Below, in pieces: positions 27,150 to 39,541 of a stretch of 64,000 bases of DNA (its first letter is position 1; each line of letters starts with the position of its first letter). Made by a program: the position numbers and the translations under genes. The stretch covers positions 682,001-746,000 of the forward strand of contig JAHGAU010000021.1 in NCBI GenBank assembly GCA_019925105.1. The letters run 5' to 3'. Source of the stretch: Niebla homalea. Its lineage: Eukaryota; Ascomycota; Lecanoromycetes; Lecanorales; Ramalinaceae. The notes beneath the pieces were generated by a model, which was not told the DNA's origin, ran no database searches, and saw only the letters and a list, made by a program, of their open reading frames with translations.

Positions 27150-28062
27150 AACGTTATTAGACCGCTATTATTTTAATATATATATAGTTCCCGGATTAAT
27201 TATAGCCCCGGGTAACTTAATAAATACGTAAATATCGGTCGATTAATACGCGGTCTATTAGGGCGTAAGCCCGGTACGTATAGAAACGTAATAAAATCCT
27301 TCGGGATTTTAAAGTTTTCTGGTTAAATATTAATTAAACGTTAATTACCGCCGGTTAGGCGGAATATACGCTTTATCGAGTTACCTTAAAAGTTAAAAGG
27401 GAAATATCGGTCCTTTAGATTAAGAAAGAAACGTTCGCTACCCGCGTTAAGGCGGCGGAAAGAAAGGTTATCCGGCTTAAAAAGTAGGTAAATAAATTAT
27501 AATATAATAATAAAACGATAACGTTAACGTTTAATAACTAGATCGGCTTAATACGGGGGGTCCGGACCCTTTATAAGAGTCGACTCCGTCGGGGAGTTAC
27601 TCCTTATTTCCCGACTTTATATCCGGGGTAAGGAGAGTAGACCCTGAGCTTATAATATCCGATAGCCTAAGAAATAAAAAGGAGGAAAAAGATATAGGCT
27701 TTAACCTATTTAAAAAAGAGGAAGAAAAAGTTATACTTTCTTTAACGGCACCGTCGGGGGGGTCGGCCTTAACTTTTAAGAGTAATACCTTAAAATTAAG
27801 TTAAGGAGCCCCTCCGGCGAATAATATTAAGGAGAAACCTTTAATTAAGGCGGAAAAAAAGGCGGAGAAAAAAAAGAAAAGGAGGATAAAGAAAATACGA
27901 TACCTTTATATTTATCCTTAATTTCGTTAACCTATTCGTAAAAGGAAAGGGCCCGCGTTAACGCGGAGTTATAAATTATTCTTTTATTTTTATATATTAA
28001 TATTACTAGAGTTTAACGTTAAGTATTTAAAGTTAATAACGTTAAGTATTAAGCACTTATAA
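27150..28062 (+). pseudogene. Accessory plus-strand ORF remnant inside the Gypsy element, antisense to pol
   Basis: Two overlapping plus-strand frames read as protein, with stops only at TAA/TAG that could be former CAA/CAG. The first (about 27160-27490) contains AEYTLYRVTLKVKREISVL and KETFATRVKAAERKVIRLKK, a probable coiled coil. The second (about 27500-28062) contains SGVRRVDPELIISDSLRNKK, a Ser/Thr/Pro-rich part and a Lys-rich block, AEKKAEKKKKRRIKKIRYL. One frame change near 27,490 joins them, either a mutation or a wrong join on my part. Local GC content is higher than in the rest of the element. I do not recognise the family; gag and pol of this element are on the other strand. Start codon uncertain. 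Confidence 0.6.
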
Positions 28063-28559
28063 TCTATATATTGCTAAAAGCAATATAACGGATAATACTA
28101 TAAAAGCTATTAAAGCGTTAACGTAATTTTAATAAATATACTTATTAATTTCTTATTATCTTAATAACTTTATTTATTTAATATCCTTAACTTAATAGTA
28201 CGTTAAGCGCTTATAATTTAACGTTTATGTTTCTTCGTTTTCGGTATTATCGCGGTTATTATTAAAGTTATTCTTATTAATTATAATATTATAATAAAGA
28301 TAATCGCTTTTATAACGCCGGCTTATTTATGTATATAATATCCGTAATAAATAAAGTTATTAATTAAAGCTTAAACTTTAATAATCTTATAGAAGGATAA
28401 TATATAAGGGTTAAATAATTATAATATTAATTATATATATAACTATTAATTATATATATAATTTCCGTTATTACGGCGTTATAATTTTATTTATATTTTT
28501 TTTTTTTTTACTCCGTATTATTTTATTATATTATTTCCGTAATTTTTAAGAATACTTTA

Positions 28560-31500
28560 AGTCCGTTTTTAATATTTATTAATTATATTTAAAGCCTTAA
28601 TTAATTTATTTAATTTAATATTAAACGCCCTTTTATTTTTAACTTTATTAATAATTTCTTTAATTATTTATTCTTCTTTATTATTAATTAATTTAAATAT
28701 TTATATTATAACTTCCGCCGTTTAATCGTTAATATAAATATAATAAGGCTTTAAAAGAGAAATATAAATAATAAAATAAATTTAATAAGTAATAAAGAAA
28801 AATAAATAGTACGTTTACGTTTTAATTTTATTATTAATTCTAAAGGGTCCTATAAATTAAGGCGTAAGCTTTTTACTTAATTATTTTAACTTAAGGTTTT
28901 TAATATTTAATATTATTAAATCGTTAACGTTATATAACTTTAACTTATATTTCTTATTATACGTTTTTTAAGTCGATTTAATAATACGGCATTATTAATC
29001 CATTAATATTAATTATATTTTATATAATATTTTAACTTTATTTTTTATTATAGGTATTTCTTTTTTTATAAGTTTATTTATAGGTTTAAAATAAATATTT
29101 AAATTATAGCTATATATTATTATAAAGGGGTTATAGCCTAAAGTTAAGTATTTTAAATTTATATAAATAAATTTAATTAAAGGAAGTAACCTTATTTAAT
29201 TTATTTACTTAAAGCTAATAAAGGTTTTTAAATATTATTTAAAACCTTAATTTTAACGCTTTATTTAATTATTTATTTACGGGTAAAAAGCGGTACTTAA
29301 CTTACGCTTTATCTTTATATAATAATATATTAAACCTTAAAATTTATTAATAAATAAAGACCCCTAATTAATTACGATTTTAACCGGCGTATTATAACGT
29401 AATATAATTTCTTTAAAAAAGAAATCCGTTAATATAACAGTATTAATTTATTTTATAATAAAAAGGTATTTATATATCTTTATATATTTATTTACGATTA
29501 TTAAAATTAAATTATAAACGTTACCCTTAACCTTATTTACGGGTAAGCCGGTAATAAAGTCTATATTAAATTCTTTTTAAAGTATAACTGGTTAAAAGAA
29601 TAAAGTAAATTTACCGTAAAAATAATAACGTAATATTTTAATCCTTTAATAAATATCGTATGTTTTAATATAATTATTAATTTAAGCCTTTAAGCCGTTT
29701 TAATAATATTTACGGGTTAAAAGCTTATAAGTTTTTTCAGCTTTAAAATAGCTTATTAACGGGTTATTATAATACTTATTAATTAGCTTTTCTTTAATTG
29801 CTTTATCCCGGGGGATATATATATGGCTTTTATAAGTAATAAGGCTATTAAGATCGAGTTTTTAAGTATTATTATAATTTTAATAAAAATACGTTAACGT
29901 TACGTTATCGTTTTTAATCTTATATATAAATATATCGTTAACTTATAGATCCTTAATAAGTAATTTAATCGGCCTGGATTCCTTATAAGGCCCTTTAAAT
30001 AATTATTGAATTTTTTTTTATGGGATAATAATTTAAATACCTTTTAAAACGAGTAATAATTAATAATTAATAGCCGCCGTCCATTAACGTTCTATTAATT
30101 TATCGGATTAAAATATAAACTTATTCTATAAGGTAAATAATAAAATAATATTAAAAAATAAAACTCTTTTATAATTTAAACGTCTTAATAAAGGATTAAT
30201 AAGGTTTATTTTACCTTAATAATAAAATACTTTAAAGTTATAATTAATAAGTTTTAAGGCTTATTTAACTTAACGTAAGCTTAACGTTAATTACTTTATA
30301 AACTTTTAAAAATTATTATAATCTGTTTATATTTAAATAACTTTAAAGCTCCCTTTTAAGTAATACCGTTATTGCTTAAATACTATAACGATAATAAGGA
30401 GCTTTTAATTATACGTTTTATAATTCTATTTAATAAAGGTTATTTTTCTAAATTAATACGTAATTAAGTATTAATAACCTTCCTTAAACTATTAAGATAA
30501 AATATTTATAATAATAAAATTAGATATATTAATTTTTATTCGTACCTTCCGTTTTAAGTTAAAATAACGGAATAATAACGCGTTAATAAATATCTTATAA
30601 AGCCGGCGGAATATTATATTAACCGTATTATTCTACTTTAATAAATTAACCTTTTTCCTTTTTTTATTGCCTTTAAATAAATTAATTAAAAACTTAATTA
30701 TCCTTAAATATTTATAAATAAAATAGTAATAAAAATTTATAAAACTTAAAAAGACTTATATTTCTTAATAAGTTTTTGGGGTAAATTAATCTTTAATAGT
30801 TTAAATATGTTCTTAATCTATTTAAATCCCTTTAATAGAAATAATAAACCTTAAGAACTTTATTTAAATAATATTAAACTAATATTTTTTAAAATTAACG
30901 TAAAGTTAGAATTAATAAAATCGCTTAAGGATTTATTAAATATAACGTTAATAATCCGCCGGATTCTTATTAAATATTAAAATATCATTTAAATAAATTA
31001 TATAAGTTATATCAATAAAACTAATAAGGGTACGATTAATATAAGCTTAAAAATCGTTAAGGCGTTAATTAATTTAAACGGTATAACGAAATACTTAAAG
31101 TAATCGTAACGTATACGGAACGCCGTCTTCTATTTATCGCCGGACTTAATTTATAGCCAATAATAGGTATCCTTAAGGTTTAACTTAATAAACCGTTTAA
31201 AGTTATTTAACCGGTTAAAAATCTTAATAATTAAAAGTAATAAGTATCGATTTTTAACTATAATTATATTTAATTTATGGTAATTAATATAAAAATAAAG
31301 GCCATTATCTTTTTTAAGTATAAAAAGGATTAAAGCGTTTATAAGCGACGTTAAATAATAAATTTAACCTTAAGTTATAATATCCTTAAGATACCGCCGG
31401 AGCTCCGTTAATTCTATCCGAGATAGGTTATATAAAGAATTATATAATAACTTTTTATTATTTAAGTTAATAACGTAATCCCCCTATTTTAATTTAAATA
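28560..31500 (-). pseudogene. pol: Gypsy pol remnant (reverse transcriptase, RNase H, integrase)
   Basis: Minus-strand reading gives KTAFRIRYDYFKYFVIPFKL at 31071-31129 and YIIYLNDILIF around 30978-30995, the catalytic YLDD block with the first Asp turned to Asn by RIP. This is diagnostic of Ty3/Gypsy reverse transcriptase. Downstream, LSKKLTP*FIGPFRI at 28836-28880 is the GPY/F module at the integrase C-terminus. The adjoining 28,580-28,700 region could be a divergent chromodomain, but its Trp codons are lost and I cannot confirm it. Stops are frequent; the protein is dead. Confidence 0.85.
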
Positions 31501-31599
31501 AAGTATTAATTATATTATTAGAAAAAATATTTATATATTTATTTAACTCTTTCGGGACGCTTTAATTAATAAAATCTTTTATAATACTTATATATATTA

Positions 31600-33320
31600 A
31601 ATTGCCTTAAGGGATTTATAGTACTTTTAAGTGCTCCGTTATTACGTTAATATAAACGATTATAAAAATTTTATTAATCTCCGTTAAATTTTAACTGAAA
31701 TTATAAACGTTATTAATCTATAATTTATAAAAATTAACCTTAAAGCGTTATTTATCCGCCGCCGGATTAATTATTATTTATAAGGTACGTAAAATTAATA
31801 AATTAAAAATTACGTTTAGACCTTTTTAATTAATAACGTAAAAGAATATTTTATATTATTTTTATTACCCTTAATTATTAACCAGATAATATTATAATTA
31901 ATAAATGTTATAATAAAAGATCTATTTATTATTAAGAAAAGCCGTTTACGGTAAGACGATAAAAATTAACTATAAGTCTTATTAAACCATATATATTTAT
32001 AAAATTAAATTTATTTAAGCTTTAATATTAATTAATATATTTAATAATTAAGGATTATCTTAAAAACTTATTTAACTTTTAATAATAAAAGCTAAGTATA
32101 CCTTTAATTATCTTTTTATTAACTTTAATCTTAAAATACCGCCGGAGCTTTATTGTTTTTTAACGTATTATCCTTTTTATAGGATTTTACATTTATTATT
32201 AAGACCTTATTTTATAAAATAATAAAGTAATCGGATATATAATAACCCTTTCCGTAATATATATAATACTTAACGTTTTTATTTATTTTAAAAGCGGTAT
32301 CGGAGTTTTTAAATATAACCTTACGCTTTTAACCGTAAAAATCAGTTTTAATAAAGGTATACGTTAACTTTAAGCCGTTAAAATTAAATTTAAATACCCT
32401 ATTTTTAAGGGATTTACCCTTATTAATTTTTTAATTATTATTAATGGTACGCTTTAGGTTATTTTTTTATATAATCGTTACCGTTATAATATTATCCCGG
32501 GTTCTTAATACCTTATTAATTACGAGGATTTTAATTTTAAGCTCCGGTAAAAGCTTTGTAAAGAATATATAAATATAAAACTTATTTAATAATAATAATA
32601 AGTTTTCTTTTATAATCTTTAAAACATTACGGAATTACGTTATTTTTTAATGAAAATATTATTTAATATTTTTAAACCGCTTATAATAAGTAAATTAACG
32701 GTTTTCCGGATTAATTATTAAATTTAAAAGTTTATTTTTAAGCTCTTAATAATTTATTCTATTAATTTCTTTATCCGGTAAATTAAAAATTTTATAAAAG
32801 ATAAACCTTAAATAAAAAACTACCTTTTTTCTTTCGGTAAGGAAATACTTAGGATAAAATATAAATTGTCTTTTTAAGTTAATAAATTATATTTAATATT
32901 TACTTTCAGATTTATTTTAATATAACTTAAGTTTTTCCGGATAAAAAAACTTACTTTTACGGGGTAAGATAAAGGCCGTTAACGGTATATTATTAATATA
33001 AAAGTCTATAGTAAAATTAACGTAAGGGAAAGTCCCGGAGTATAAACCCTTATATTACGTATTAACGTAATTAAATATATATTCTTAATAAATATAATTT
33101 TTAATTTTAAGCCGATTAATTTTAAACTATAGTTTTAGAAATTAAGCTTATTAAGTTATAATATTATAATAACGCTCCGCCGCTTTAATTTACTTAATTA
33201 TAATAAAGGGGTTCTTAATTAAAAGGCGAATATCGTTTTTTTATTTTAAGGTTCATTAAGTTAATTAAATATTTATTACGACGGTAACGTCGGGTTTTCT
33301 CCTTAATAAAGAAAAAAAAT
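31600..33320 (-). pseudogene. gag: Gypsy gag and protease region, remnant
   Basis: Position between the 5' LTR and the RT suggests gag and protease. The minus strand near 32,700-33,000 gives long low-stop stretches such as YPVKVSFFIRKNLSYIKINL and SISLPKEKR. No zinc knuckle or protease active site was identified with confidence. Confidence 0.45.
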
Positions 33321-33325
33321 TAAAA

Positions 33326-33646
33326 TATTAAATTAACTCTGTTAACGGTACGCTAACGGGACTAATAAAAATAAATATAAAAGACGTAACGTTACGGTTT
33401 TAATACTTGGGTATTACTTTAATAAGTAAATTAATAATAAGATTAATTCTTAAAGAACTTAGAAAGAACTAGGGTATAACTTTTACTTAAGGTAAAGGTA
33501 ATAATTACCCCGCTTTACGCCTGTTGAGCTACGGCTTATGAATGACGCATACCAAGGCCTTTTGCCAAGGCTTAACGGCCTCCCTTGGCGCAGTAGCATG
33601 GCGCACCACTGTAGCGCCGGCGCAGAGATAGCGCTAGCTGCTAACA
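33326..33646 (-). repeat. Gypsy 5' LTR
   Basis: 321 bp. Here the outer ~130 bp (33518-33646) keep normal composition while the inner end (33326-33400) is RIP-mutated, the mirror image of the other LTR. Confidence 0.95.
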
Positions 33647-33651
33647 ATAGC

Positions 33652-33877
33652 TTATATTTATCCTATATACTCGGCTTTATAGGTAAATAACATTATAATT
33701 GGTTACCTTTTTAAAGATTAATAAATCGGAGTACTTCTTATATTAAGGAAATAACTTAAGGTTAACTTACGGATAAAGTTAACCGTAAAATTAGAGTTAA
33801 TAAGAGCTTTAAGTTTACTTTTATATATTAATTAAAAATATATCGTAATCCGTAAATAACGTATAATTTATTTTATA
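33652..33877 (-). mobile_element. Copia-1b segment 2
   Basis: Continues Copia-1b after the Gypsy insertion. It matches the reverse complement of Copia-1 from about 44,185 to 43,975, in the region downstream of the RT catalytic block, and ends at TA 33876-33877 where the G-rich element begins. Confidence 0.85.
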
Positions 33878-33935
33878 CCTTACCGAAACCCATAGGGTAC
33901 AGAACACCCAGTTGACACCCAGTTAACGCTTGAAG

Positions 33936-34120
33936 CGGCTCCAAAATACAAGCACCGTTAACTCCGCGTTGAAAAAAAAGCGGCTTTAAAGTGAATTCCA
34001 AAAAAAAGCGGCGTTAACGCCGCGTTAAAGCGGCTTTAAAGTAAATTCCAAAAAAAAGCGGCGTCAACGCGGCGTCAACGCGGCGTCAACGCGGCGTCAA
34101 AGCGGCTTTGAAGTGAATTC
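33936..34120. repeat. Left subterminal repeat cluster of the TA-flanked element
   Basis: Repeats of GCGGCTTTAAAGTGAATTCC (three, with variants) and of GCGGCGTCAAC (four in tandem near 34067-34100), separated by A-runs. Confidence 0.85.
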
Positions 34121-34127
34121 CAAAAAC

Positions 34128-34240
34128 AATAAGGATTTTTAATAAATTACCAGATACTAGTACGTTATTTAATTATTTATAGTATATTAATATAAACGTA
34201 TTTTAATTAATTACCTAATCTATATTTCTATCTATCTATA
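34128..34240. other. AT-rich stretch inside the TA-flanked element
   Basis: About 110 bp resembling the RIP-mutated surroundings, between the subterminal cluster and the first G-rich array. I found no match elsewhere in the window. Confidence 0.5.
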
Positions 34241-34242
34241 TA

Positions 34243-34362
34243 AAGGGCCTGGTAAAGGGCTTAGTGAGGGGCCTGGTAAAGGGCTTGGTGAGGGGCCTGG
34301 TAAAGGGCTTGGTGAGGGGCCTGGTAAAGGGCTTAGTAAAGGGCCTGGTAAAGGAGTAAAGG
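34243..34362. repeat. 24-bp G-rich minisatellite
   Basis: About 4-5 copies of a unit CCTGGTAAAGGGCTTGGTGA plus GGGG, with A/G variants. Confidence 0.85.
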
Positions 34363-34497
34363 AGGTGAGGGGCCTTGCTTACCTCTCAGGTTCTCCATCC
34401 AAATCACAGTGTTTTTCGGCCTGTTGCGGTAAGGGCATGCGGGCATCGGGCGTCGCATCATAGTGAAGGGCCTGGTGAAGGGCTTAGTAAAGGGTTT
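34363..34497. other. Unique GC-normal segment between arrays
   Basis: About 135 bp without repeats in its middle (34380-34460) and with normal base composition. No coding motif seen. Confidence 0.5.
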
Positions 34498-34703
34498 GGT
34501 GAGGGTGCAGTAGGTGAGGGTGCAGTAGGTGAGGGTGCAGTAGGTGAGGGTGCAGTAGGTGAGGGTGCAGTAGGTGAGGGTGCAGTAGGTGAGGGTGCAG
34601 TAGGTGAGGGTGCAGTAGGTGAGGGTGCAGTAGGTGAGGGTGCAGTAGGTGAGGGTGCAGTAGGTGAGGGTGCAGTAGGTGAGGGTGCAGTAGGTGAGGG
34701 TGC
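34498..34703. repeat. 15-bp minisatellite GGTGAGGGTGCAGTA
   Basis: About 13-14 near-perfect copies, followed to about 34800 by shorter mixed units (GTGAGGGTGCAA, GTGAGGGTG). Confidence 0.95.
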
Positions 34704-35085
34704 AAGTGAGGGTGCAAGTGAGGGTGGTGAGGGTGCAAGTGAGGGTGCAAGTGAGGGTGGTGAGGGTGGTGAGGGTGTAAGTGAGGGTGGTGAGGGTGGT
34801 AAGTGAGGGTGCATGTGAGGGTGCAGGTGATAGTGCAGGTGGTGGTAAAGGTGGTAATGCAGGTGATGGTGAGGGTGATAGGGGTAATAGTGAGGGTGGT
34901 GAGGATGATGGTGAGGGTGGTAGTGAGGTAGGTGAGGGTGGTGGTAGGGTGCAGGTGAGGGTGCAGGTGAGGGTGCAGGTGAGGGTGAAGGTGAGGGTGA
35001 TGGTAAGGGTGAGGGTGATAGTAAGGATGATGGTGCAGGTAAGGGTGGTAATGGTGGTAAGTGAGGGTGGTGGTGAGGGTGGTGA

Positions 35086-35157
35086 GTGAGGGTGATGAGG
35101 GTGATGAGGGTGATGAGGGTGATGAGGGTGATGAGGGTGATGAGGGTGATGAGGGTG

Positions 35158-35160
<3 letters not shown>
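35086..35160. repeat. 9-bp minisatellite GTGATGAGG
   Basis: About eight copies leading directly into the hexamer array. Confidence 0.92.
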
Positions 35161-35507
<347 letters not shown>

Positions 35508-35614
35508 AAAGTGATGAGTGTGATGAGGGTGATGGTGAGGGTGGTAGTGCAGGTGATGGTGCAGGTGATGGTGCAGGTAATGGTGTGGGTAATAGTAAAG
35601 GTGAGGGTGGTGGT

Positions 35615-35795
35615 AGGGTGCAGGTAAGGGTGCAGGTAAGGGTGCAGGTAAGGGTGCAGGTAAGGGTGCAGGTAAGGGTGCAGGTAAGGGTGCAGGTAAG
35701 GGTGCAGGTAAGGGTGCAGGTAAGGGTGCAGGTAAGGGTGCAGGTAAGGGCGCAGGTAAGGGTGCAGGTAAGGGTGCAGGTAAGGGTAAGGGTGA
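35615..35795. repeat. 12-bp minisatellite GGTGCAGGTAAG
   Basis: About 14 copies with one T-to-C change near 35751. Confidence 0.93.
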
Positions 35796-35833
35796 AGGTC
35801 AAAATGTCAACAAACAAGGCCCAGCCTTACCAC

Positions 35834-35836
<3 letters not shown>

Positions 35837-35867
<31 letters not shown>
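35837..35867. repeat. A31 run
   Basis: A homopolymer of 31 A at the right border of the minisatellite block, just before the right subterminal repeats. Confidence 0.95.
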
Positions 35868-35869
<2 letters not shown>

Positions 35870-35877
35870 TCGTATTC

Positions 35878-36005
35878 GTAAAGCCGCTTTGACGCCGCTT
35901 TGACGCCGCTTTGAAGCCGCTTTGAAGCCGCTTTAACGTTACTTTAAATTAAAAGCTACTTTAACGTCCCTTTAACGGGCTTTTTAATTATAAGCCGCGT
36001 TAACT
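35878..36005. repeat. Right subterminal repeat cluster of the TA-flanked element
   Basis: Tandem GCCGCTTTGAC and GCCGCTTTGAA units, the inverse of the left cluster (GTCAAAGCGGC, TTCAAAGCGGC), becoming degenerate toward 36005. Confidence 0.88.
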
Positions 36006-36048
36006 ACCAGTTGACGTCACTTTCAGAATCATATAAGTTCCCTTAAGG

Positions 36049-37373
36049 TATATAGTTAATATTAATAAAACAGATTTACGGAATACCGGTTAATAACTAT
36101 TATTATATAAATTATATCCGGTTATATATTAAATATAAAATATATTAATAAGTTTATAATTAATTAATATTATTATTTAAATTCCGGTTTTACTTAATAA
36201 CCTTTAAGTAATAATTCCGGTTTAAAATCGACTTATATAAATATATATATCGGGTAAATTTCTTATTAATTATAATCTCGGATTACTTTTTTTAATATAA
36301 ACTTTTTAATTAAAATAAATTATTTAGTTTTATTAATTTTAAATAATAATAATATTTAAATAATAGCTTATTAATTTTAAATTAAATATACGGAATGCCT
36401 TATTAAATATAGTTTTTAAGTATTAAATCCCTTATTTAAATAGATTAATTATTAAAACGTTATTTATATAAATAGTTACAATTATACCGGTTTTAAAATA
36501 AAAAAATACATAATAATTTATATAAATAAGTTTAAAGCTTTATATAATTATAAACTCTTAAAACCGATTATATTATAACCGTAATAATTATTTTAATCTA
36601 TATAGGCTTTTCTTAAGCTTATAATAAAGCTTTTTACCGTCCTTACCGGTCTTTTTTTATCCTTTTAATTATTTTATATATATTTCTTCCTTAATAAAAC
36701 CGTAAAAGAACGTTATTTTAACGTTTATTTATTTTAAATCTTAATTACTAACCGTTATAAAAATAAAGAAAACCTTATAGTTTATAGGTTTTATTATTAA
36801 AGTAAACGTTTTATTATAATTAATACTTTTACGTTATTTAAAACTACGTATTACTTATTAAAATTTATAATAAATTATATTATTGTTAACTTTACGTTTA
36901 AGGGTATAAACTTACCGTCTTTATAATATTATTATATTAACGGGGATTTAACTTTATGTATATAGAATTAACGGAAGGTAATAAATACGGTTCCCTTAAA
37001 AAGAATAATACTTAAGTTTTAATTCTTAATTTCTTTAAGTATATTTATTTATTATAGTTTTTTTATAAATTTTAAGCTTAATAAGTTCCGGGATCATTTT
37101 AAAGAATATTAAAGTTAGAAAGTATAACGGTTTATCCTTATTATAAATTAATAATACCGAAAAAAAGTAAATTTAATAATATATTATACGGTTTATCGGG
37201 AAATATAAGGCCGGGATTATCTTTAATTAAGTTCTCAAATTACTATTTTTACCCTTAATTATAATTAATCTTTAGGTTTTCGGCCGTTAAGCTTAAAAGG
37301 TCCGGTAAAGCCGTTTGTTAAGTAGGGATTATAGTTAAATATATAGGTCGATTAATAAGGATAGGGTCGACCA
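36049..37373 (-). mobile_element. Copia-1b segment 3
   Basis: Matches the reverse complement of Copia-1 from about 43,970 to 42,680, covering the reverse transcriptase region. It ends at the target duplication GACCA (37369-37373) of Copia-1. Confidence 0.85.
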
Positions 37374-37533
37374 TATTAAATATATAGGATCGCCACTTAA
37401 GAGATTACGTAACGCGGATTAAATTAGATAAGGCGGACGTATTAAACTTAAGTAGGATAACGGTATATAATTTTATATAGTTTTACTTTATATATAATAA
37501 TAATTAAGTAACTTATATTTCTTAACTTTAATA
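37374..37533 (+). repeat. Copia-1 5' LTR
   Basis: 160 bp, directly followed by the primer-binding site at 37534-37549. Confidence 0.92.
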
Positions 37534-37549
37534 AGTTATAAGCCCGGAC
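37534..37549 (+). other. Copia-1 primer-binding site
   Basis: AGTTATAAGCCCGGAC, like the half-initiator-tRNA primer sites known from Copia elements (GTTATGAGCCC type, one RIP change). Confidence 0.65.
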
Positions 37550-38799
37550 TATACGTTTAAGTACTTAAATAACGTTTTCTTAATATTTAATTTAACCTAT
37601 AAATAGTAATAAACTTATAATATAAGATATACCCGTAAATAATATTTATACGTAAACTATATTATTAAAAATCGATTTAATTAAACGTATAATAACCGGT
37701 TATAAATAAAGAAGCTTACTTAATTACTTATATTCTTAAATTAAAAGGGGAGGACGTTTTATTAACCAGAATATATAGACTGTTATTTCTTAGTCTTATT
37801 AAAGGCCGTAAACGCTTATACGCCGGAAAACTAAGTTAACGTTAAGTTAATAAACTAAAACGTAAGGCTTTTAAGGTTAACCTATATATATAAAGCCTTA
37901 ATCGGGGTTTAAATAAAAAATCTAAAACGTTAAATAAATATTAAATATATTATAGAACTTTACCGAATTTAAAGCCTTAAAGATTATATTAAAATTAAGT
38001 TTTTTTAAAATTAATTAAAAATAAATTATTCGGATTTAAGCGTATTACGATTTAAAATTATTCGCTTTAACCTGATTTTAAAAAGTAAATATAAGACGGA
38101 AAAAGTAATTAACGGCTAAACCTTTTAAAATAAGGATTAATCCTTAAGAAAAGAAAAAGTTAAAAATTAATTATTAAATTCTTTAATAAATAATTAAACT
38201 TAAGACGAGCTTATTTATTACGGATTATAAAGATTAAAGTTTTTAAGTTAAAGTACAATAATTAGAATAAATTTAAACGTTTTAATTATAAAGATTAAAA
38301 GCCTTTAAGTAAAAAGGGATAAGAATCTTAAAAGTATATATATAACGTTATAGTATATTATAAAGTTTTATTTTAAATTTAACCGGAATAAAAAATACTT
38401 TAATTAATAAAGTTTTATATTACTTATTACCTTGAATTATAGAATAGTTTTATATAAAGTATAATATTTAAACCTTATTATTTAATAATATCGTTATATA
38501 TAAAGTACCCTTTTTCCCTTTATACTTAAAGACTTAAAGAAAGAAAATCGTTTTAATCCAATTAATAAAAATTGAATTAAAAGTAAAATTACTTATTACC
38601 GTAAACGTTAAAATCGTATGATAACTTCTGTTTAAAAGCGTTTAAGGAATTTTTAATTAATTTATTAAATATTATTATTTTTAAATTAAGTATAAATATT
38701 AAGAATTGGATATTATCGTTTAATATAAGTTATTTTTTATGCTTAAATAATAAGTTTTTAATATATTAAACGTTGTTAAACTTAAACTTAAATATTATT

Positions 38800-38813
38800 A
38801 ATAATTATAATAT
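38800..38813. repeat. Short retroposon 1 target duplication, left
   Basis: AATAATTATAATAT, identical to 39542-39555. Confidence 0.85.
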
Positions 38814-39541
38814 TGATTGATTAATTAATTTATACACGAGTCTAGCTACTTTAAGCTAATTTCGGCGTTCTATAATACTGGTAATTAAGTTATAATTATC
38901 TTAATATTTATACTTATTTTAAACTTATTACTTTAATTTTAAAAAAGAAAAGGAAACCGTAATCGGCTAATTTAACTTTAATTTACCCTAAATATTAACC
39001 CGATTTAAATAAAAACCTCTCCCCCGTAATTATTTACCTTAATATTATAATTAAGTCTTTACGTTAACTTAATTAAAATTAATAATTACCTTAAATCTTT
39101 AATTTATTATTTCCGTTAAAAATCCTTTATTTTTTAATATTATAATCCGTAATAAGGATTTAATAATAATATTAAGTTTAATTAAAAAGAAATAACCTTA
39201 ATTATATAATTTTATTTTTCTTAACGCTTAAATTTCACCTTAAGTACTTTATTATATAACTTTTCGGATTAATTTTATTTGATTTTAACTTTAACTTTTT
39301 AACGTTAAATCTTTATAACCCCTTTTTACTAGCCTTACGTAATAATTAGGTTTATTTAAGGTTAATTATAGGTACCGGTAAATCGTCGGATATTTATTAT
39401 TATTTTATCTATATTAATTATATAACTTACCGGATAAGGTTTAAGGGCTCTTAATGAAATCGTCCCTTACCCTTAAAATATTTAATTATTCTATAGTTTA
39501 TCTTCTGCACTTAAAAATGCCATTCCGCCACGCTCGCCCCC
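38814..39541 (-). mobile_element. Short retroposon copy 1 (SINE-like, 728 bp)
   Basis: On the minus strand it starts GGGGCGAGCGTGGCGGAATG and ends in TGAT-type repeats, with a 14-bp target duplication on both sides, as produced by LINE-driven integration. The head contains TGGCGGAATGG (39520-39530), close to a Pol III A box. GGGACGATTTC (39456-39466) could be a RIP-altered B box about 53 bases on. The 3' ~60 bp resemble the LINE 3' end (ACGAGTCTAGCTACTTTAAG versus ACGGATCTAACTAGGCTAAT, then a shared TTCCGGCGTT/TTTCGGCGTT block). It is long for a SINE; a truncated LINE relative with a new 5' end is the alternative. Confidence 0.75.

Larger units (their letters stand above)
26011..33646 (-). 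mobile_element. Complete Ty3/Gypsy LTR retrotransposon, RIP-mutated
   Basis: 7,636 bp with two 321-bp LTRs (26011-26331 and 33326-33646) and a perfect 5-bp target duplication ATAGC at 26006-26010 and 33647-33651. LTR ends are TGTTAG...CTAACA. Coding motifs are on the minus strand: gag-like sequence near 33,000-32,600, reverse transcriptase at 30945-31160, and the integrase C-terminal GPF block at 28836-28856. A polypurine tract lies next to the left LTR, confirming orientation. It is inserted in Copia-1b. An unusual 2.2-kb region between integrase and 3' LTR carries a plus-strand frame. Confidence 0.95.

Noticed and set aside
33420..33540. tRNA-like A box (TAGCTCAACAGG, minus strand) in the Gypsy LTR
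   Set aside because: No B box or cloverleaf could be built around it.
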